NCBI GenBank assembly: GCA_002483085.1
Contig: DLHF01000075.1
Coordinates: forward strand, 59,986-123,985
Direction: 5' to 3'
DNA from: Ignavibacteria bacterium UBA7675
Lineage (GTDB): Bacteria > Bacteroidota > Ignavibacteria > Kapaibacteriales > UB7675
DNA length: 64,000 nt
Of the stretch, positions 61,726 to 64,000 are shown piece by piece (the stretch's first letter is position 1; each line of letters opens with the position of its first letter). Under the pieces are notes generated by a model. It had not been told where the DNA came from, did not search any database, and saw only the letters and a list, made by a program, of their open reading frames with translations. The position numbers were made by a program, and so were the translations under genes.

Positions 61726-62647
61726 CATAGATCAGACAAAAACGCAGGGGACTAATCAAACAGCAACAGCAACTGTGAGTATCGTAACAGGAAATACTCA
61801 TGTAGAAACATCTCGAACAATTTCAATGGAAACTGCACTATCAATGTCACCGCTTGAAGCGCGACATTATAAAGTTCGCACGCCTCCTACGGGCACTATC
61901 TCTCAACATCAGGATACAGGTAACGAGATTCTATCTGAACATTGGCAGGCTCTCAACCACAACCTTTTCACTGGTGCCTTGCTTGGAAAAACATCCGACG
62001 AAAGACAAGCAAGCCTTTCCTTATATTTTTTGTCTTCAGGAACATACTCAACACTGGATGGAAGTCTTATTGCGATGACCAATGTTGCCCATAAGACTGG
62101 ATTCAACCCGGTACCAGCACATCACCTCAACAATGAGTTTGCAAACGACAAGGAAATATTTAATGCGAATATGTCCATGCTCATCAATCTATTTCCCGCT
62201 GGTGTTAAAGGACTGGGAGCTGCTACAGCTAAGCTTGCCTTGAGCCCGGGAACAGCAGTGGCTGAAGCAGCGGAAGTGAGCGAGGTGGTAGTGGCGACGG
62301 AAGCGGCTGCTATCGTAAAGTACTATCCTGAAAATGATGGAGCGGTGGGAGATTGGACAAGCACTTTTCTTATGCCTGGTGATGAGATAGATAGATTAGG
62401 TCACAATTTTGGTAAATATTTTTCACCGCGAGGTACACCAAAAACTATGCGAGCTTTGCCACCTGACAATACAGGGCCTTACAATGCATATAAAGTATTA
62501 AAACCTTTTGAGGTTCGATCTTCCGTTATAGCACCTGCGTATGGTGATATGGGATTTGGGATACAATATCTGGCACCGGTTAATGTCAACACTCTATTGA
62601 AAAGAGGAATAATAGCACCCATTAATGGGGCTGTTATGCCGCCTTAA
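61376..62647 (+). CDS. RHS-core-linked polymorphic toxin with C-terminal TNT (NAD+ glycohydrolase-like) domain
   Basis: 423 residues from a GTG at 61376. Residues 1-92 are the end of an RHS core (SYRFGFNGVEKENTTYDNG; RMYDARLGRWWGQDPIVHPW; SPYVGMGNNPVNFADPLGL). The N-terminal bulk of a true RHS shell is absent. A variable middle leads to a TNT-type toxin domain at about 318-423: YPENDGAVGDWTSTFLMPGD, IDRLGHNFGKYFSPRGTP, MRALPPDNTGPYNAYKVLKP and YGDMGFGIQY. In TNT proteins this set hydrolyses NAD+. It is probably an orphan toxin cassette, expressed only after recombination with a full rhs gene. The immunity gene follows. Confidence 0.85.
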   Translation: MLHYGLPHPNRLWSDATKSYRFGFNGVEKENTTYDNGTAGSGEGKMLAMDFRMYDARLGRWWGQDPIVHPWESPYVGMGNNPVNFADPLGLMPGGGETGGAGDGSDYLQMDANGQVTIDQTKTQGTNQTATATVSIVTGNTHVETSRTISMETALSMSPLEARHYKVRTPPTGTISQHQDTGNEILSEHWQALNHNLFTGALLGKTSDERQASLSLYFLSSGTYSTLDGSLIAMTNVAHKTGFNPVPAHHLNNEFANDKEIFNANMSMLINLFPAGVKGLGAATAKLALSPGTAVAEAAEVSEVVVATEAAAIVKYYPENDGAVGDWTSTFLMPGDEIDRLGHNFGKYFSPRGTPKTMRALPPDNTGPYNAYKVLKPFEVRSSVIAPAYGDMGFGIQYLAPVNVNTLLKRGIIAPINGAVMPP

Positions 62648-62763
62648 AGCCAGATATATATGCTATGTTATATAGATGGTATTCTAAAGATGGCATAACA
62701 TAATTACTACTTGACCCCTAATACAATTATAATTCTTTCAGCCTTTTCATAGTAGGTAAACTA

Positions 62764-63021
62764 ATGGATAGAGAAGAATTGAAAAAAAAGATGGATTTAT
62801 TAAAAATCAACCCTAATCAATATTCATTATATGGTGATCTGAAATCAGACGCCATAATCCTTTACCCAAATTATTCAAAATGGGAAGTTTTTTATTTGGA
62901 TGAACGCGGAGGAAGAAATGATGAAAGAGTGTTTTTGTCAGAACAAGAAGCTTGCAATTACATTTATAGATTGTTTGAGATGTCGCAATCTGTAGCAAAA
63001 AAATACGGGTTAAACACATAG
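62764..63021 (+). CDS. probable immunity protein for the TNT toxin
   Basis: 85 residues. It starts MDREELKKKMDLLKINPNQY and carries the segment SLYGDLKSDAIILYPNYSKW followed by EVFYLDERGGRNDERVFLSE and a final helix with QEACNYIYRLF. This alpha/beta pattern resembles small antitoxin families encoded directly after TNT-type toxins. It lies 116 bases after the toxin stop and is strongly A/T-rich. Assignment rests on position plus pattern, not on a proven family name. Confidence 0.72.
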   Translation: MDREELKKKMDLLKINPNQYSLYGDLKSDAIILYPNYSKWEVFYLDERGGRNDERVFLSEQEACNYIYRLFEMSQSVAKKYGLNT

Positions 63022-63050
63022 AACGAGATTGATGTTATACAAGAACTGCG

Positions 63051-63480
63051 GTACTCCCGAAAATTAAGACCAGAGCTAATGTTGTGTAAGCGGTATAGCT
63101 GAACAGTTCTTTGAAAAGAAAAATATGTGCTTTCCTATGGCCTTCCGCACCCCAACCGCTTATGGAGTGAGGCTACCAGGAGCTACCGCTTCGGTTTCAA
63201 CGGTGTAGAGAAGGAAAACGCGACGTATGACAACGGCACTGCGGGCAGCGGTGAAGGCAAAATGCTGGCCATGGACTTCAGGATGTACGACGCACGGCTT
63301 GGGCAGATGGTGGGGGCAGGATCCAATTGTGCATCCGTGGGAGAGTCCTTATGTGGGGATGGGTAATAATCCGGTGAATTTTTCGGATCCGTTAGGATTG
63401 AAGCCTGGGGAAGGAGAAACTGGTGGCGCAGGAGATGGAAGCGATTACCTTGATATGGATTCCAAAGGAAATGTCTCAAT
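63051..63480 (+). repeat. RHS-cassette direct repeat, copy 2
   Basis: Second copy of the 61301-61725 block, starting with the third 23-base element. It contains an extra G in the run near 63303 relative to copy 1, which breaks the reading frame. Confidence 0.85.
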
Positions 63481-64000
63481 AGACCAATCCAAAGCTCCCG
63501 TAGCACAGTCATCTGCCTCTGCGACTGTTACGACTACCAATAACACAAACCAAGATACAAGGGAAGGAGCGACATACTTTTTACCTACAACACCTGGTCA
63601 ACTACCCGAACCTTCAGGACAAGTATGGCATAATGGCCATACAATGCCAAAAGAGCAATATGGAGCGTACTTGCAGCTTCTTGTTCAGAATCATTTTAAT
63701 GCTGACTTTGATCCGAGTCGCTGGGGATTCAATATGAATGAGGAGATGTCGCCCGAATTTTGGGAGGAGTATGTAAAGCTCGCAGATCTTATGTATGGAC
63801 GTGATCCTTTTCCAAGTGGATCGGTTGGGAATAATCCTTTTTTCGGGGTCACGGCCTGATAGATAATTCACAAGAGATCGCAGATATCATTTCCATGGTT
63901 GTGACACTTGGTGGATCAGCAATAGCAAAACAGGCCTTCCTTAAATTGAGCGCGAGGTGGATGATAAAAGAAGCTGTAGTTGAAGAAGCTTCTATAATAA
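63127..64000 (+). pseudogene. second RHS-core/toxin cassette, two apparent frameshifts, runs off the right edge
   Basis: A GTG at 63127 opens the same RHS core end as cassette 1 (SYRFGFNGVEKENATYDNG). Near 63303 an extra G shifts ARLGRWWGQDP to ARLGQMVGAG. In the other frame the protein resumes (GRWWGQDPIVHPWESPYVG) and continues with a different tail (YFLPTTPGQLPEPSGQVW; MNEEMSPEFWEEYVKLADLM) to a stop at 63857-63859. A second slip at the T run near 63838-63843 would restore reading into IDNSQEIADIISMVVTLGG, which is open to the window end. Either a decaying silent cassette or two homopolymer sequencing errors. The toxin domain itself lies outside. Confidence 0.75.

Overview
The window reads as a chromosomal segment of a Gram-negative member of the Fibrobacterota-Chlorobiota-Bacteroidota (FCB) group. 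Kapabacteria/Ignavibacteria-type organisms fit best, but this is inference from gene content. Supporting signs are two secreted proteins with C-terminal regions of the type IX secretion (T9SS) sorting type, an LptE-like lipoprotein, an inactive M16 peptidase homologue, several beta-barrel proteins, many genes without a strong Shine-Dalgarno, and TAnnTTTG (Bacteroidota -7 type) motifs before several genes. About 46 protein genes are supported. I saw no rRNA, tRNA or CRISPR array.

Layout. 1-2943 (-) is a very large exported protein of unknown function that runs off the left edge. 3.3-15 kb carries an RCC1-repeat protein, a methyltransferase, a TIGR01777-type epimerase, two T9SS-type cargo proteins, an AraC regulator, a helical cytoplasmic protein and an outer-membrane protein. 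15.7-23.6 kb (-) has a TPR-histidine kinase, a B12-dependent ribonucleotide reductase and a slipin. 23.77-24.17 kb is a GC-rich tandem repeat bounded by palindromes. 24.2-29.4 kb (+) has arfB, a methyltransferase, a TraB/GumN protein, an M16 homologue and a MoxR ATPase. 29.5-31.4 kb (+) is an AT-richer two-gene unit (SMC/RecF-like AAA ATPase plus a TOPRIM/DUF4276-like protein), the best candidate for a mobile defence system. 31.5-46.9 kb is mostly housekeeping and metabolism: der, PAP2_C-type protein, exonuclease III, PhoD-like phosphatase, chemoreceptor, isocitrate dehydrogenase, thiolase, MBL hydrolase, lptE-like, GT2, plus an HNH endonuclease. 47-61 kb holds an FAH-family enzyme, paired secreted proteins, an ATP-pyrophosphatase, a TPR protein, a DUF1460 amidase-like protein, a CoA-transferase, membrane proteins, a lipoate ligase-like enzyme, a cupin and an NlpC/P60 lipoprotein. 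61.3-64 kb is a polymorphic-toxin array: an RHS-core/TNT toxin gene, a small probable immunity gene, then a second RHS-core cassette with two apparent frameshifts that runs off the right edge.

The intergenic spaces share a family of mosaic repeats (at least ten copies, both strands). Two copies, in inverted orientation, flank the PAP2_C gene. Rho-independent terminators are clear after several genes, and one strong terminator at 34.0 kb has no obvious gene just upstream of it.
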